Positions 40,942 through 51,777 of a stretch of 64,000 nt of DNA are shown piece after piece. The stretch's first letter is position 1. Each line of letters starts with the position of its first letter. Under the pieces are notes generated by a model that was not told the DNA's origin, did no database searches, and worked only from the letters and a program-made list of their open reading frames with translations. This DNA is from Dactylonectria macrodidyma. Taxonomy: Eukaryota > Ascomycota > Sordariomycetes > Hypocreales > Nectriaceae. A program made the position numbers and the translations under genes. The stretch is from assembly GCA_020744425.1 (NCBI GenBank), contig JAGMUV010000038.1, forward strand, positions 248,001 through 312,000, written 5' to 3'.

Positions 40942-41533
40942 CCTTATTTCGTCCCTGGTCGATGATAGAGCTAGAACTCTCCCGCCACAGTCAGGTCCAG
41001 GGCATAGAAGCGCGACCAGTACCATGCAATGTATATCCCGTGTCAGCATTCGAGTGGACGTCTCCGCTGCTGTAAGCTGACTGCCTCGAGGATAGTGTTG
41101 ACGTGACGCACACAGGGTGGAGTGAGCCCGTCGGAACGCGATCGGCACGGGGCGCGTTTGGTGTCGCAAACACGGCCCCGCCATCCGCGCGGTCGCGTCC
41201 AATACCAGATGCGGCGACCCTGGCTGGTCCCTGCTGGTTGGGAACTCAGCACATCGCGCATCTGACATGTTGGTGTGGTGGATGAGCGAGAAAAAAAGGA
41301 TGGCCGTAATCCGTGATCGGGAAGAGATTGTGAGCTCTATGGGCCACTATACTCTCTATGAGCGCGCGTACCATCTAATACGGACTAGTTAAGTGGGCCC
41401 TAACCTAGTGAGTCGGTGGCTGATCGAAGTACTAGTTACGCTAGTTACATAATCTTGGTGACTCTGGCTGGCGCTGCCCCGCGACGCGTTCACTCTCTCC
41501 CCAAACAATTTTCCTTCCCTTCCAACCGGTGCC
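40942..41533. other. No recognisable gene
   Basis: Only short frames without domain resemblance follow the amyloid-motif frame. Confidence 0.35.
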
Positions 41534-41767
41534 ATGGCTACGGCCGGAAGACGACCTGTCCAGAAGCCTTTATCACTCACAGAGGCGTGGGAGCGACCGG
41601 AGAAAGTTCCATCCGGACGATTGGATTCGAGAAGGCTCCGAGACACCTGCGTGGGTGAGGCCGTGCGTCTCCAACGATCCCAAGAGCTTAGGAAAGCGGC
41701 GTGGATAAAAAGCATGGGTGCGCCCGGCCGATCTCGTCTCGACTCGAACCCCAAGCGATCATTCTAA
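41534..41767 (+). CDS. Small uncharacterised reading frame
   Basis: A 77-codon frame with a good start context (GCCATGGC). It is rich in Arg, Ser and Pro. No domain or signal peptide is recognisable. It could be a small gene, a truncated exon or chance. Confidence 0.25.
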   Translation: MATAGRRPVQKPLSLTEAWERPEKVPSGRLDSRRLRDTCVGEAVRLQRSQELRKAAWIKSMGAPGRSRLDSNPKRSF

Positions 41768-41922
41768 GCCTCATTGACCTATTTCTCACTTGATATCACA
41801 AATAGGCAGTTAATTCCATTCTTTGACCTAACACTACACCCGGTGCTTCAACTGTGCGATGATAGACCAATGAGCTCGCAAAATCCTTACACACTGATCC
41901 CCCTACACACTGCTGACATCCC

Positions 41923-42435
41923 TTACACACTGCTGTGATCACTGACCACACTGACCACACCTGAGTCTGACCCGATCGGTTTGTCTGCTGGGCTTCTCCA
42001 TCGCACCGACATCTCGAAAATAAGAATCCCGCGGCACAACAGCGTGCTAAGCATAAGTCTGAGCACAGCACCCACCGCTTCAGCGGCTGGGATGAATACT
42101 AGACTCGACAGCACCCACGTCCCATACAGAGCCTGTATAATACACAGCACGTATATACATGACGTGAAGGTGGCAAAGGTGAACTCTTCGGTCTTGACTT
42201 TCAGCTTTGGACCCATTGGTAGTGGTCTTCCCTCTGACTTAAACCAGTCCTTCAGAGCTCTTCTCTTCGAGTCCTGACTCTTATTCTCGGACAACGTGGA
42301 GTGCATCCTAATTGTGAGCCATCCGCCGAGGTGGAGGAGCATGACAGAGGCATACCATATGCCAGGTAACGTGTGTTTCGGAGTCCTAAGCTTTTCCGGC
42401 CCGCCGTCGCTGACTCTGGACACAGTCCCAGCCAC
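41923..42435 (-). pseudogene. Membrane-protein C-terminal fragment
   Basis: The frame contains at least two strongly hydrophobic segments (FTFATFTSCIYVLCIIQALY, VLSSLVFIPAAEAVGAVLRL) after a cytoplasmic-looking linker (KSQDSKRRALKDWFKSEG). It resembles a fungal hypothetical multi-pass protein, but the N-terminal half is missing: the frame begins only 50 bp from the divergent FunK1 gene. It is probably a truncated copy. I do not recognise the family. Confidence 0.4.
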
Positions 42436-42487
42436 CCACCAATGGCACCTACCATGCTCCCTTCATGTCACCGAAGACAATTTGTAG

Positions 42488-44293
42488 ATGACGGGCCTCC
42501 TCGACGAGATGGATCAAGCGAGATCAAAGCTCGTTGAGGACAATCCTATTGGGAACGGACTCGATGCCTTCCGCGCCTCGTTCAATTCGATTTGTAAAGG
42601 CAGAAGCATCTCCTGTACCCCTGACACACTTAGCCAGCTTGGCGATAAAGGTAAGACGGACTGGCCACGTCGGCGGACCCTTCTGACTGTTGCAGACCTT
42701 CGACGACTTTCTCTCAATCTTCTGGTTGCGCTGCAAAATCTCCCGGCTGCCAGCCTGGTACCCTCCAGGACGGGTCGTGGCACTCTTGAAAGTGATCTCT
42801 TGAGGCTTCTTTCTGCTGTTACGTCTGACAATTTCGAGTTTGACCGTATCAAAGCCTTGCTCAAGGCAGCCCTTACCGACAAGCCTCAAGATACACTGAT
42901 CTGGGAATTCGTGTCCAATGCCGCCGTCGAGCCCACCCCGCCTCCCCGACTGATATACTCGTCGATCCAACAAACGCCGTGGAGTCAGAACACGAGCGGC
43001 TTCGTGAACTCGTCGGAATTCCGCCAGAATGTGGACCCAGTCTTGAAGTTGGAGCTCGGGCGTCTATATGTCGGACTTCCCAATTTCTGCGAAAAGTTCT
43101 TCGGTGGCGTGCCAGATCTTGAGGCGGCGTCTGCCACCATCTTTCGCAAGTGTACTGAAGGCGACAATCCTCTCTTCGGCAGCGAAGGGTGGAGCGGATG
43201 GCCGACAGGCGCTAAAGAAAGCGACGTACTGACTTGGTTTGGCGACCTGACCCCGAAATTGGCAGCATTCGCAGGCGACCGCAATTCGATCCCGACGCAT
43301 CCTCGAAAGCTGTTGGCGCAACCCAAGACTCCACTGCGAGGCTCTACAGGCAGACGTAGCATGGACATCGGCTTCGTTAACAGCGACATCGCATACAAAG
43401 CTACGGAGGAGAAGGATGGCAGATATCGTTGGTCACACATTCTCGTGGCCGGGGAGCTGAAAAGCAACCCAGAGGCCGACAAAGCTTCAATAGCATGGAT
43501 CGACCTCGCAACGTATGCAAGAGAGGTACTCGCTGCTCAGGATACCCGTCGCTTCGTCTTGGGCTTCACTCTCTGCGGATCTCTTATGAGGGTATGGGAG
43601 TTCGACCGGCTCGGAGGAATCGCCTCCGAACAATTCGACATCAATAAGAACAATGGTGGGCTACAGTTTGTGACCGCAATCCTCGGATTTCTCTGGATGA
43701 ACGAAGACGAACTTGGATTTGATCCTACCATTATCACGTCCGGCGGCGAGCGGTATATTGAGATCGAACGAGACGGCGAGACAGAGTATCTCATCATTAA
43801 CGAGGTTATGAAGCGTGCGCCTTGCATCGCCGGTCGGGCGACAACCTGTTGGAAGGCCCATCGCAAAGAGGACCCGCAGACGCCGCTTGTAATCAAGGAC
43901 TCGTGGCAATACACGGACCGAGACGAAGAGGGTAAACTTATTCAAGAAGCGACTGAGAAAGGAGATTCAGGCAATCGAAGCCGATCAAGTCGAGGATTTC
44001 CAGAATATTTTGATGGCGAAGACGGCGTTCTTGGATGGGAAAATCCACCGAAAACTATGAGGGAGTCTACTTATAGAAGCTTCCGTGTTGTCAGTTCCGC
44101 CAAACCCTCCTCCACCTGGTCGCAAGGCCACCAGGGCACAACTCTCGTGACTGGCTCCCCCTCTACTAACCCACACGGCAGAGCTCCTGCTTGTGAAGGG
44201 CACGGGCCAGAGTCCGGTAACCGGAACAGCCGAGCCACAGTGTCGCCCCTCCTACTAACCTCGGTGCTTTGTCGTTCTCTTATGCGGGCTTGA
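42488..44293 (+). CDS. FunK1-type fungal kinase, C-terminally truncated
   Basis: Frame of 601 codons. Residues ~1-300 form the helical N-terminal part. From ~310 it matches the N-lobe of FunK1 (fungal-type protein kinase): WSHILVAGELKSNPEADKAS, TYAREVLAAQDTRRFVLGFT, SLMRVWEFDRLGGIASEQFD, FLWMNEDELGFDPTII and AGRATTCWKAHR. Similarity stops after EGKLIQEATEKG, near 43960. The catalytic loop (HRD-like) and DFG-like motifs are missing. The remaining ~110 codons are low-complexity and include a 29-bp sequence repeated downstream of the next kinase. Without the C-lobe the product cannot be an active kinase. A second frame from 43960 (QVEDFQNILMAKTAFLDGKI) may be a captured fragment. Confidence 0.8.
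   Translation: MTGLLDEMDQARSKLVEDNPIGNGLDAFRASFNSICKGRSISCTPDTLSQLGDKGKTDWPRRRTLLTVADLRRLSLNLLVALQNLPAASLVPSRTGRGTLESDLLRLLSAVTSDNFEFDRIKALLKAALTDKPQDTLIWEFVSNAAVEPTPPPRLIYSSIQQTPWSQNTSGFVNSSEFRQNVDPVLKLELGRLYVGLPNFCEKFFGGVPDLEAASATIFRKCTEGDNPLFGSEGWSGWPTGAKESDVLTWFGDLTPKLAAFAGDRNSIPTHPRKLLAQPKTPLRGSTGRRSMDIGFVNSDIAYKATEEKDGRYRWSHILVAGELKSNPEADKASIAWIDLATYAREVLAAQDTRRFVLGFTLCGSLMRVWEFDRLGGIASEQFDINKNNGGLQFVTAILGFLWMNEDELGFDPTIITSGGERYIEIERDGETEYLIINEVMKRAPCIAGRATTCWKAHRKEDPQTPLVIKDSWQYTDRDEEGKLIQEATEKGDSGNRSRSSRGFPEYFDGEDGVLGWENPPKTMRESTYRSFRVVSSAKPSSTWSQGHQGTTLVTGSPSTNPHGRAPACEGHGPESGNRNSRATVSPLLLTSVLCRSLMRA
44190..44218. repeat. 29-bp exact repeat, copy 1
   Basis: The sequence starting CTTGTGAAGGGCACGG and ending GAGTCCGGT is identical to 47502-47530. 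Copy 1 lies in the altered tail of the FunK1 gene and copy 2 about 150 bp downstream of the small kinase gene. Confidence 0.85.
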
Positions 44294-45296
44294 GGTACTG
44301 GTTAGTCAAGGTCACCTGATTACCCGCAGCCAGCCCCAGTTGAAGCGTTGCACTGAATTTGACTGAACCTAGGCGATGGTCAAAACGAAACCATTACCAC
44401 AATGCTCTACCTTGACACCTTAGGGCTGAAGTCATGGCGCTTAAAGTAACCGGAAATGCTCACAGAGATTTAATAAGTGACTCGATTTATAGAAAAGACC
44501 GAAGGTTTTACGGACGATTTCTAACAGTGCATGCTTGCCCGACCTCACAACTAACCCCCCTCCCTCCCGCATGCCTACCTCCCCTCCTAGCAGGTCACAG
44601 TCCCTCTACACCTCCACCTTTCTCATAAACTTATTCATAGGTGAGCCGTTAAATATAACAGAGGGCTAAGGATGAGAGATATGGCAATGATGATAGTCTG
44701 TGAGGACTGGGATGGCCTTGCCTGGCCACCTGTAACTTCGATAAGTAGAAGGTCCATCAAGGGCCGCAGGTCTCAGATTAAGGATCAAGCAGACTCACTC
44801 TTAGCAGAGGGGGCATGCCCCTTTCATGTGGGTTGAGCCATACATTGTAGTGCTGGATTGGAGGTTTGGGCATGAGGTGGTGCCGGCGTTCTGATGGGCA
44901 CACCTCTCATTGATCGGAAATTCCGTGATTTTTGAGGTGTGCTTCGGCGTCTTCTTGCAACCATCATGAATTCTGGTGATGAGGACGTATTTACACATGG
45001 CCAAAGATTTGTTAGGGTTGTTTTTTTGTGTTAATGTGTAATAGCTGGCTGAAGGTTTCAGGGTTGATATACTAGCGAAATGTGAAAGAGTTGACTGAGG
45101 ATGGGAATGCAATTCCATTAAGAGCTTCCGGTGATCTATATATGCGTATTCTCTGACAACCAGGGACTTGTTATTTTGCCTGGAGGCTTCCCATGCCTAG
45201 AGGGGGCTTGTGTAAAGGCTCATAGGTTTTAGGCCAGTGGGAGCGGACCCAAGGATGGTTTCCCTAGCCGCCAGCTGACAGTAAGCGTCAGGAACC
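44294..45296. other. No recognisable gene
   Basis: AT-rich in parts with short frames only; nothing supported. Confidence 0.35.
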
Positions 45297-45620
45297 CTAC
45301 CCGAGGAACCACTTTATGTGGCGTACGGCCAGCTGACTTGGCCTGTTGGTAGCAAGTCCAACATGCATGATCATGCAAAATAGATAACCAACAGTGCCCA
45401 GAGCAGCCAAGGCCTCCGTCAGCTCGTCCTGCTCCTCACGAAACGGCAGCAGCGACACGCGCCGGCCGTCCCACTCGACGCCGCTATGCAGCGACACGCG
45501 AGGGGCCAAGCGGTTGATATTGAGGGTGTCCAGGGTCGTGGTCTGGTAGTCGCAACGGGACTCGCGGCACGGCGTCGCTGAGGAGGCCGATGAAGCGGTA
45601 ACACGTAGACAGCACATGCG
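45297..45620 (-). pseudogene. Relic of an uncharacterised fungal protein
   Basis: The minus-strand frame includes TLDTLNINRLAPRVSLHSGV, then LLPFREEQDELTEALAALGT and a hydrophobic GYLFCMIMHVGLAT. The composition is protein-like and conserved-looking. Upstream sequence to 45780 continues in other frames, so the gene is broken. Family not recognised. Confidence 0.35.
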
Positions 45621-46524
45621 TCGGCTACATCGTGCGGCTCGTCAGCAGGTCGCCGCACACCACCGCCGCCGACCTGGCTTCGCTCCGCCTCTGCAACGAT
45701 CCACTGCGCCGTCTGCCGCACCCGGTCCAGGTCATGGTGCTTGAAGTGGAGGTCGCTAAGAAGCTGCCGTCACACTGGGCCGGCCGACGGCCCTTGCATG
45801 ACTCATAGTGGTGAGGATTACTACCGCCAGCCTAGGCAAGGAATTTTATATGGTAAACATAAGATTCTTAACGCTCACGAAATCGTCAAGGGAGTAATGC
45901 TAGTAGGATTTAATGTCAGCAGGTTGTTTGTTACGATTGCCCAGTGGTCGGGAGGAGACAACCTACCCGCGCTGCGGTTGGTCTCTCCTCCTGCGGTCGG
46001 TCACCCATTCGAGACAGCGCGGACGAACCTAGTATCGGCAGCGAGAAACCTAAAGTCAAAACGGAAACCGCGTGACATGTCATTCGCTTCGCATTTCCAG
46101 GTTCCTAGTGGCCTGCTGACCGACCACAACCAACTTAACACCCCCCTGAGACTGAGACGAGAATAGAACTCGGCTGAGGAAACCGCGCGGCACCAAGCAC
46201 CGCTAATGGCCCTTCCGCCCACTTTGGCCTACCACAGGCACCTTAGCGTGTGCTACATGTGCATTGAAGTTCCAGGTATAATGCCGCCGCCAGGCTCATT
46301 TAGCCCAGTCGGCACGAGAGTTAATCCGGCCGTGCACGTGCGGCGCCTCTTCTTCGCTTTGCTCATCAGAGTTGACTTAAATCTTAGTCTTCCCCCTACT
46401 CTGCCATCAAAGAATTTTGTTTGTCTTGTACTCGCCCAATTTTACTCAGACTACTGTTCTTCTTTCGCATTGCTTCATATCGTTTTCATTTCCAATTTGT
46501 TTCATTGCATTTCCTCATTCCAAA
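45621..46524. other. Relic continuation and upstream region of the small kinase gene
   Basis: The first ~160 bp are GC-rich and appear to be decayed coding sequence on the minus strand. The part near 46380-46524 is pyrimidine-rich and AT-rich and is probably the promoter and leader of the kinase gene. Confidence 0.4.
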
Positions 46525-47349
46525 ATGCGACTGTCTGACCAGGAAGCTGCCCATGCTATCAGGGCCAGACTGGAGCCACTCGGACGAACAGGTCTCAGCA
46601 TCGTGTATACAGAGAAGGGCAATTCCAAGTCTGTTCTAAAGGCCGTAGGGTTTTGGCTTGATGGCGAAATGTACGATCGTGCGGCCTTTGCTGAGGACAC
46701 AAGCAACCGGTTTAAGCGTGAGGCTGCTCTCTATGAAGCTCTTGGCTCACACCCATGCATTCTTACATGCATGGGCGTTGAATTAATGCCGGACGGGGAG
46801 GAGGCCTGGGCTTTACGTCTTGAGAGAGCTCCGCATGGCAACTTGCGGGAGTACATCGAAAGAAACAAACCCCCGATCATGGCTCGTCGCATACGAGTGG
46901 CAATCGACATTGCGGAGACCATGCAGTATATTCACGACCGCGGCATCATTTGGGGCGATGTTTCGGCTCGAAATGTTCTCGTCTTTGATGATCTTCATAT
47001 TAAGCTCTGCGACTTTGCTGGATCTAGTCTACAAGACACATACCCCGAACTTCTCTTTTCATATGAGCCGCGTTATTGGGCGCCTGGGCCAGATGAGGAG
47101 TCTCCTGCTAAAGGCACGCTTGCGATGGAACTGTTCGCGCTTGGTACTGCAATCTGCGAGATCACGGAATGGGCCGTTCCATATGGTTCGATCGCAATAG
47201 AGGAACTTCAGCAGAAACTTTTGGATAAGGAATATCCTCATATAACTGAGAATAATCCAGTCCGAGCTATCATCGAGAAGCTCTGGCATTTCGAGTATGG
47301 TTCTGCACAAGAGGTTGTGGATGCTTTGGAGATAGCTTGTAACTATTAG
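46525..47349 (+). CDS. Small fungal protein-kinase-domain protein
   Basis: The protein of 274 aa starts at ATG 46525 (CCAAAATGCG). The open frame extends upstream into a pyrimidine-rich leader, so the later ATG was chosen. It is a compact kinase fold: an N-lobe with KREAALYEALGSHPCILTC, a hinge region (APHGNLREYI), the catalytic loop HDRGIIWGDVSARNVLV (HRD changed to WGD but Asp and Asn kept), and CDFAGSSL in place of DFG with the metal-binding Asp retained. A C-lobe GTLAMELFALGTAICEIT segment follows. The glycine-rich loop is poorly formed (LGRTGLSIVY). It belongs to a common family of small fungal kinase-like proteins and is probably active or a pseudokinase. It lies 2.2 kb from the truncated FunK1 gene. 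Confidence 0.85.
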   Translation: MRLSDQEAAHAIRARLEPLGRTGLSIVYTEKGNSKSVLKAVGFWLDGEMYDRAAFAEDTSNRFKREAALYEALGSHPCILTCMGVELMPDGEEAWALRLERAPHGNLREYIERNKPPIMARRIRVAIDIAETMQYIHDRGIIWGDVSARNVLVFDDLHIKLCDFAGSSLQDTYPELLFSYEPRYWAPGPDEESPAKGTLAMELFALGTAICEITEWAVPYGSIAIEELQQKLLDKEYPHITENNPVRAIIEKLWHFEYGSAQEVVDALEIACNY

Positions 47350-48269
47350 ACCAGTATACCTATATACTTTACGAATATTGTTTTGAAGTTGAATATTTTG
47401 GGCGTAGTGATATAAATGTACATGGTTTTTAAAACAGCCAGAAAGACTAACAGAGGCAACGATCGAACCATCACCATATCAGATCTCCTGCCGCAGAAGC
47501 CCTTGTGAAGGGCACGGGCCAGAGTCCGGTGACTGACCTCCGACGTGTCAAAATAAAAATGGGTTACACCCCAGAAGACTGTTGAGACCTATCCCCTTGA
47601 CCGGCAGAAGCCTGTGCTAGTGACGGCTGCAGATGTTGCACGTCCAGAGGAACAGTCAAGATCCAGCGTGGAAAAAAGGGCAGCGGCGGGAAACTGGTGA
47701 AGAAGGCGCGGCGTTCATAGGAAGCCCGTCAACAGAGCCTGAAGGAGGCTGTGCTGTTGAGATAGAGTAAAACAGAGAAATAAACAATGCTTGATTTTCT
47801 GTGAGACTTTGCGTTCCTCTACACGATGGCAGTCGGGGATCAAAACCGCACACACTGGCGGTGGAGGTGTTGCGTGCGGGCTACAGGACTGGAGGCTTGG
47901 GACGTGTCGATGTTTAGGAATGACGTTGGCGCTGGGCTGCAGCCGCCCAATGTCAAGATGCACCATTAACAGTGGAGCGCAACGAAGCAGGTGGGACGCC
48001 AGGGATGCATGTTGCCTGGGCTGTCTCCCGCCAGCCGCCGGTGGAAGGTTCTTGATGCATCACAAGGGAAGGGAGGGTCAGCAATGTATTTTGTTAATGA
48101 ACATCATGCCACCAGTTAGGAGGGATCCCCTGCAGATAATTTGGCGGTCTCGAATGTTATTCGCTATCAACTTAGCGGTTGCGTGCCCTGGTTTTAGCGC
48201 GGCAGTTCCTGGTCTAATCCCTTGGCGTGCTTCGACCCTCCCCGCTTGGCAAAGCGACCAGCACTGCTA
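47350..48269. other. No supported gene
   Basis: Contains the second copy of the 29-bp repeat (47502-47530). A plus-strand frame at 47791-48306 lacks any recognisable domain and runs into the adjacent MITE. Confidence 0.35.
47502..47530. repeat. 29-bp exact repeat, copy 2
   Basis: Identical to 44190-44218; positioned just downstream of the small kinase gene. Confidence 0.85.
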
Positions 48270-48524
48270 TCCCTTAGACCGTGGTAAGGCAACACTTGAC
48301 CCATAGTCCCCATAGAGGCCCGGGAGATCAACGGTACGCTGGTTGACTTCAAAAAGCTAGGTGGCTACAGAACAGGATATGTACCATGATGTAGATCCCT
48401 AACAGTTGCGACTTCTAGCACCATATAAAATAGGTGGGATTGCATGTACCTTGTTATACTCTCTTTTTATTTGGTTTGAATCCCTGCTACTAGCGTAAGT
48501 GTTGCCTTGCCACGGTCTAAGGGA
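48270..48524. mobile_element. 255-bp MITE with TA target site (Tc1/mariner-type)
   Basis: Begins TCCCTTAGACCGTGG and ends with its inverse complement. The 28-bp terminal repeats differ at one position. TA dinucleotides flank both ends (48268-48269 and 48525-48526), as expected of the Tc1/mariner/pogo superfamily. No coding sequence. Confidence 0.8.
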
Positions 48525-48639
48525 TACGAGGGGACTCTGTGGCGTCGAGTTGAGGGTGTCCATGGAAGATAATTTTAGAAGTCTGGGCTCTCTATCGCAC
48601 CCTGACCTTGGTGGCGGTTCCTGAGCTAATCACATCCAC

Positions 48640-49090
48640 GGGGTGGCGGTAGTACTTTGTGACTTGTGCATGGTAATTACGTAGCATACGAGCAGGGGAA
48701 ACTGCGTGCAGGCGCAGAAAGTGGCTCTGATAAGGAAGTCCCTCTCTACTGGGAGAATCGGCATAATCTTCCTGCTCTCAGCGGTGGTCAGGAATACCGG
48801 TCCGCTGTATTTGTCAAACTCCATCATGACAACACAGGGAGGGTCTTGGATGGGGCCGGCCCCAGGTGCCCAGCCGATGTCGTAAATCGTACCGCGAGCG
48901 CCGTTGCAGAGGCCAACTGGTTGCTAAAGGTTGGACGTCAGCATTAGACGGGCGCTAATGTATGGGAATCTGCTTTGCAAGGTTGCCCGCCTTGTCATCG
49001 GGGGCAGCAGCCGCACCAGGGCCGACGTTCTGAGCTTTGACCTGGACGACTGGCCGGCCGAGGCGGTCGAATCGCGCCTCTGGATCTGGA
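48640..49090 (-). pseudogene. PIF1-like helicase C-terminal remnant
   Basis: Minus-strand blocks, interrupted by one frameshift and one stop, read DDKAGNLAKQIPI, ARLMLTSNL, GLCNGARGTIYDIGWAPG, VVMMEFDKYSGPVFL, then RDFLIRATFCACTQFPLLVC and YVITMHKSQS. This is the C-terminal part of PIF1-family helicases as found in fungal genomes, either stand-alone or in Helitrons. The N-terminal ATPase part is absent. No Helitron end (CTRR with hairpin) was recognised. Confidence 0.75.
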
Positions 49091-49118
49091 ATTCTTCATT
49101 TAGTTAGCATTGAATGCC

Positions 49119-49334
49119 CTACGGAGTGGAGAGACAGCTGACATGAGAATTGCACTGATTACGGCACTCCAGGCAATTCTTAGTGTTACCCGCAGATTTC
49201 CTTTTGCTAACGAAGTCACCCGCCGGTTTCTCCTCACCACAGCGGGCACAGACGATGGGAATTATGTCATCTTGTAGCCGTTGAGGAGTAGACTTAGGAC
49301 TCGTTGCGCAATGAAGCAAGACAACAAGCAGCAT
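49119..49334 (-). pseudogene. Zinc-ribbon-like fragment
   Basis: The frame contains CARCGEEKPAGDFVSKRK followed by NCLECRNQC. The two CxxC pairs with a KP-x-x-F spacing are typical of small fungal zinc ribbons that also occur at the N terminus of PIF1-like helicases. It lies just beyond the PIF1 relic on the same strand and may belong to the same broken element. Confidence 0.45.
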
Positions 49335-49414
49335 TGTGTACGAAATCCAAAGTAAACAAACCGGGGGTAATGCCAGCTGCCAAAGTATGGCCCCACTTTT
49401 TTGAGCCCGTCATC

Positions 49415-49596
49415 CAATCTCTTTGAGTGCGCAAATGCTTGTGGGGCGGCTCGGGACTTCTCCAGGCTTGAGAGATACTAAAAGCTATATGAGAAGATCG
49501 GCGATAGAGGAGGTATCTGCTAACTGGATTGTGTACCGGCTCAAATCCGATTTGTCCGAGGCAGCCCCACAAGCATTTGCGCACTCAAAGAGATTG
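49415..49596. repeat. 182-bp inverted-repeat element (MITE-like)
   Basis: A 33-bp perfect inverted repeat (49415-49447 and 49564-49596, starting CAATCTCTTTGAGTGCGC) flanks ~116 bp. It could fold as a hairpin. No clear target duplication. It may be a MITE or a foldback relic. Confidence 0.7.
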
Positions 49597-50514
49597 TGCC
49601 ACGTTTTGCGGCCGTCCATACAAATTTTGGACCAATCAGAAACTTTTGCCAATCTTGCACCAAACCCTCATTATTTGGAAACTTAAGAACTGATGTAGAG
49701 TCAGCCTTCGGCTGAATCATGCAAAGGAAATAAGGGGAGTACCGAGCCGGCGGAAGCTACGTGCTTGATTAAATACTTGTAGAGTTCGAGGACTTGACGC
49801 AGTTCTGCGGTCGTCCTCGCTTCATTGGCTGCGATTTGCCTTTTTAATAGCTGCAGCAGGCCCTGGTTGCCAGCCCGCCCAATCTATGGGTATTTTGGGA
49901 TTGGTGCTGGACTAGACTTTATCGTCGTTCACACTGACACTGCTAGAAGATGCAAGCATAGGCTTACGGAGTACTATAGGGTATCTTGGAAGAGGCTCCG
50001 GACGCTGGGGGACAAGTCCCACGAATCCTGCTGGCCGGCGTATCATTCTAGTCGCGTGCAGTTGTCGTCCTTCTCCACAGCGACGTCCGTGCAGGGCGAC
50101 TTGATTGGGCGACACATTTAAATTTTTTGAAATATTAAACTGGGCCAAGGGATACACATCATAGAGTTCATGCGATGAACTGGCTCTTTGATTGCTCCAT
50201 GTTGCAAAGATGAGAAGCAAAGACTGGGGGACGGGCTTGAACGCAGGCTATTGAGGGGCCGTTGGATAGATGGGGGATTTATACTTGCGCTCTGAATAAT
50301 TACTGCCGGGAACCGGACATTCGCGGAATCGTTCGTCCTCAAGCCCTAGCGACTCGCAAGCAACATGCATGCACTCGCTCTGTTGTACACCCAATTTTTT
50401 TCTCCCTACCATTAGTTGGGGAGGGGAGGAAAGGAGCCCCCGTGGGATGTCTGACTAACCAGGCCTGGCTTGAGGTATGCGCGGGAGGTGGAATGAGCCA
50501 ATGAGGTGTTTAAT
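49597..50514. other. No recognisable gene
   Basis: Short frames only, with no domain resemblance. Confidence 0.35.
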
Positions 50515-51470
50515 GAGACTGATGTCCTTCATTATTATTCTTCTTCTTCTTAATTCAGGCTATCCCAGCCGCAGCTATGCAGCGTACAACTATAGAGGAG
50601 TCACCGCCTCTCGCTTCCGGAGACCAAGCCGTGCCTGTCTGAACTACTTCCCCGCGGTTCCCCTCCACAGACAGTCCTACTAGCTGTTCTGTGTCTATGT
50701 ACTTGTCAGGCCTTTCCTGGCCCTCTGCTTCTGTATGGCAGGAATCACTCGTCTGCCCTGTAATTTGAGCACTGTGGATGGGGTTGCCCGGAAGGCTTCG
50801 GGAGCCCCGTCCTGGGGATCATCTTGGCTGCTTGTACTGCTATTGACGGGCTGCCGAGCCATTCGTGAATGCTGGGTTGTGGAACTTTGAGCGGGGTAAA
50901 ATGTCCAATGTGATGAAGCCAACAATTTGGCGGACTTGCCAAGGCGCTTTCATCGGGAGTAAGGTGCTCCTACCGAACGATTCTGTAAAGGAGACCCACA
51001 TGTAAACCCCGAACCACAGCTTGTTTGTTTGTTTGTTTGTTTTATTCATAGACTGTCCCAGCCGCAGCGTACAACTATAAGTACAGGTGTCCCCGCTCTC
51101 ACGTCCAGGAGTGAACTTACTCCTCCAAAAATTGTCCGGCTCTCACACTAGACTATTTCCATTCAGATTGCTTCCTCTGTCCGCTTGTGCGACCACGTCT
51201 AATCCTAATAACCATTATAGTTGTTCTGCATCTGTGCTTCTGTTGGGCCTTTCCTGGCCCTCCTTTCCTTCTGTGTACCGAGTTCGCTCGTCGACTTTAC
51301 GTGTCGGGGACTGTGGTTGGGACTGCTCGGAACTGCCCAAGCAGGCTTGTCCTGAGTAGCATATTTGCTGCTTGTACTGCCACCCCACATGTCACTTGTA
51401 CGCTATGATTCAGCCCGAAGGGCGTTTTGCCTTGAGGAATGCCTTGAGGAATGAAAGGTCTATTATCTAT
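50515..51470 (-). repeat. Diverged tandem LINE-like 3' ends
   Basis: Two related segments, about 50525-50830 and 51025-51400, share GGCCTTTCCTGGCCCTC, GCTGCTTGTACTGC and TCCCAGCCGCAGC. Each starts at its left edge with a simple repeat, (ATT/CTT)n and (TTTG)n. On the minus strand they look like 3' untranslated ends of two LINE copies with microsatellite tails. A third tail-like (CTAT)n run lies at about 51463-51476. Confidence 0.5.
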
Positions 51471-51498
51471 CTATGCACCGCCCCCTTTCAAACCACAA

Positions 51499-51777
51499 CG
51501 GGTGCGCTTGCTGTATAGCATGCGCGCAATTTAGCAATGCGCGCAATTTAGCATGCGCGCAATCCGGCCTGTGCTAACTGAGCCACGCGGCGTGAGGCGC
51601 GCGAGGACGTGCTTGTTTCACCACCATCACCCCGTTGTTCTAATATTAACGGCCACGAAAGTGATCTATGCGGTCACGCGATTCAGTGACACAGGCTCTG
51701 TTTGCCCTTGGGGCACAGTAGCAAGCAAGCGCTACCTACCGATGGCTCCGACATGAGTCAAGGTGAAGGGCTACTAG
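51499..51777 (+). repeat. Dispersed repeat, short copy (279 bp)
   Basis: Colinear with 39745-40681 but lacking three internal segments. Blocks 1 and 2 have exactly the same lengths (102 and 117 bp) in both copies, with very few substitutions. One copy is an internal-deletion derivative of the other, or both derive from a common longer element. Confidence 0.8.

Noticed and set aside
48640..49090. Helitron
   Set aside because: Only a PIF1-like C terminus remains; no Rep motif, CTRR end or terminal hairpin was found.
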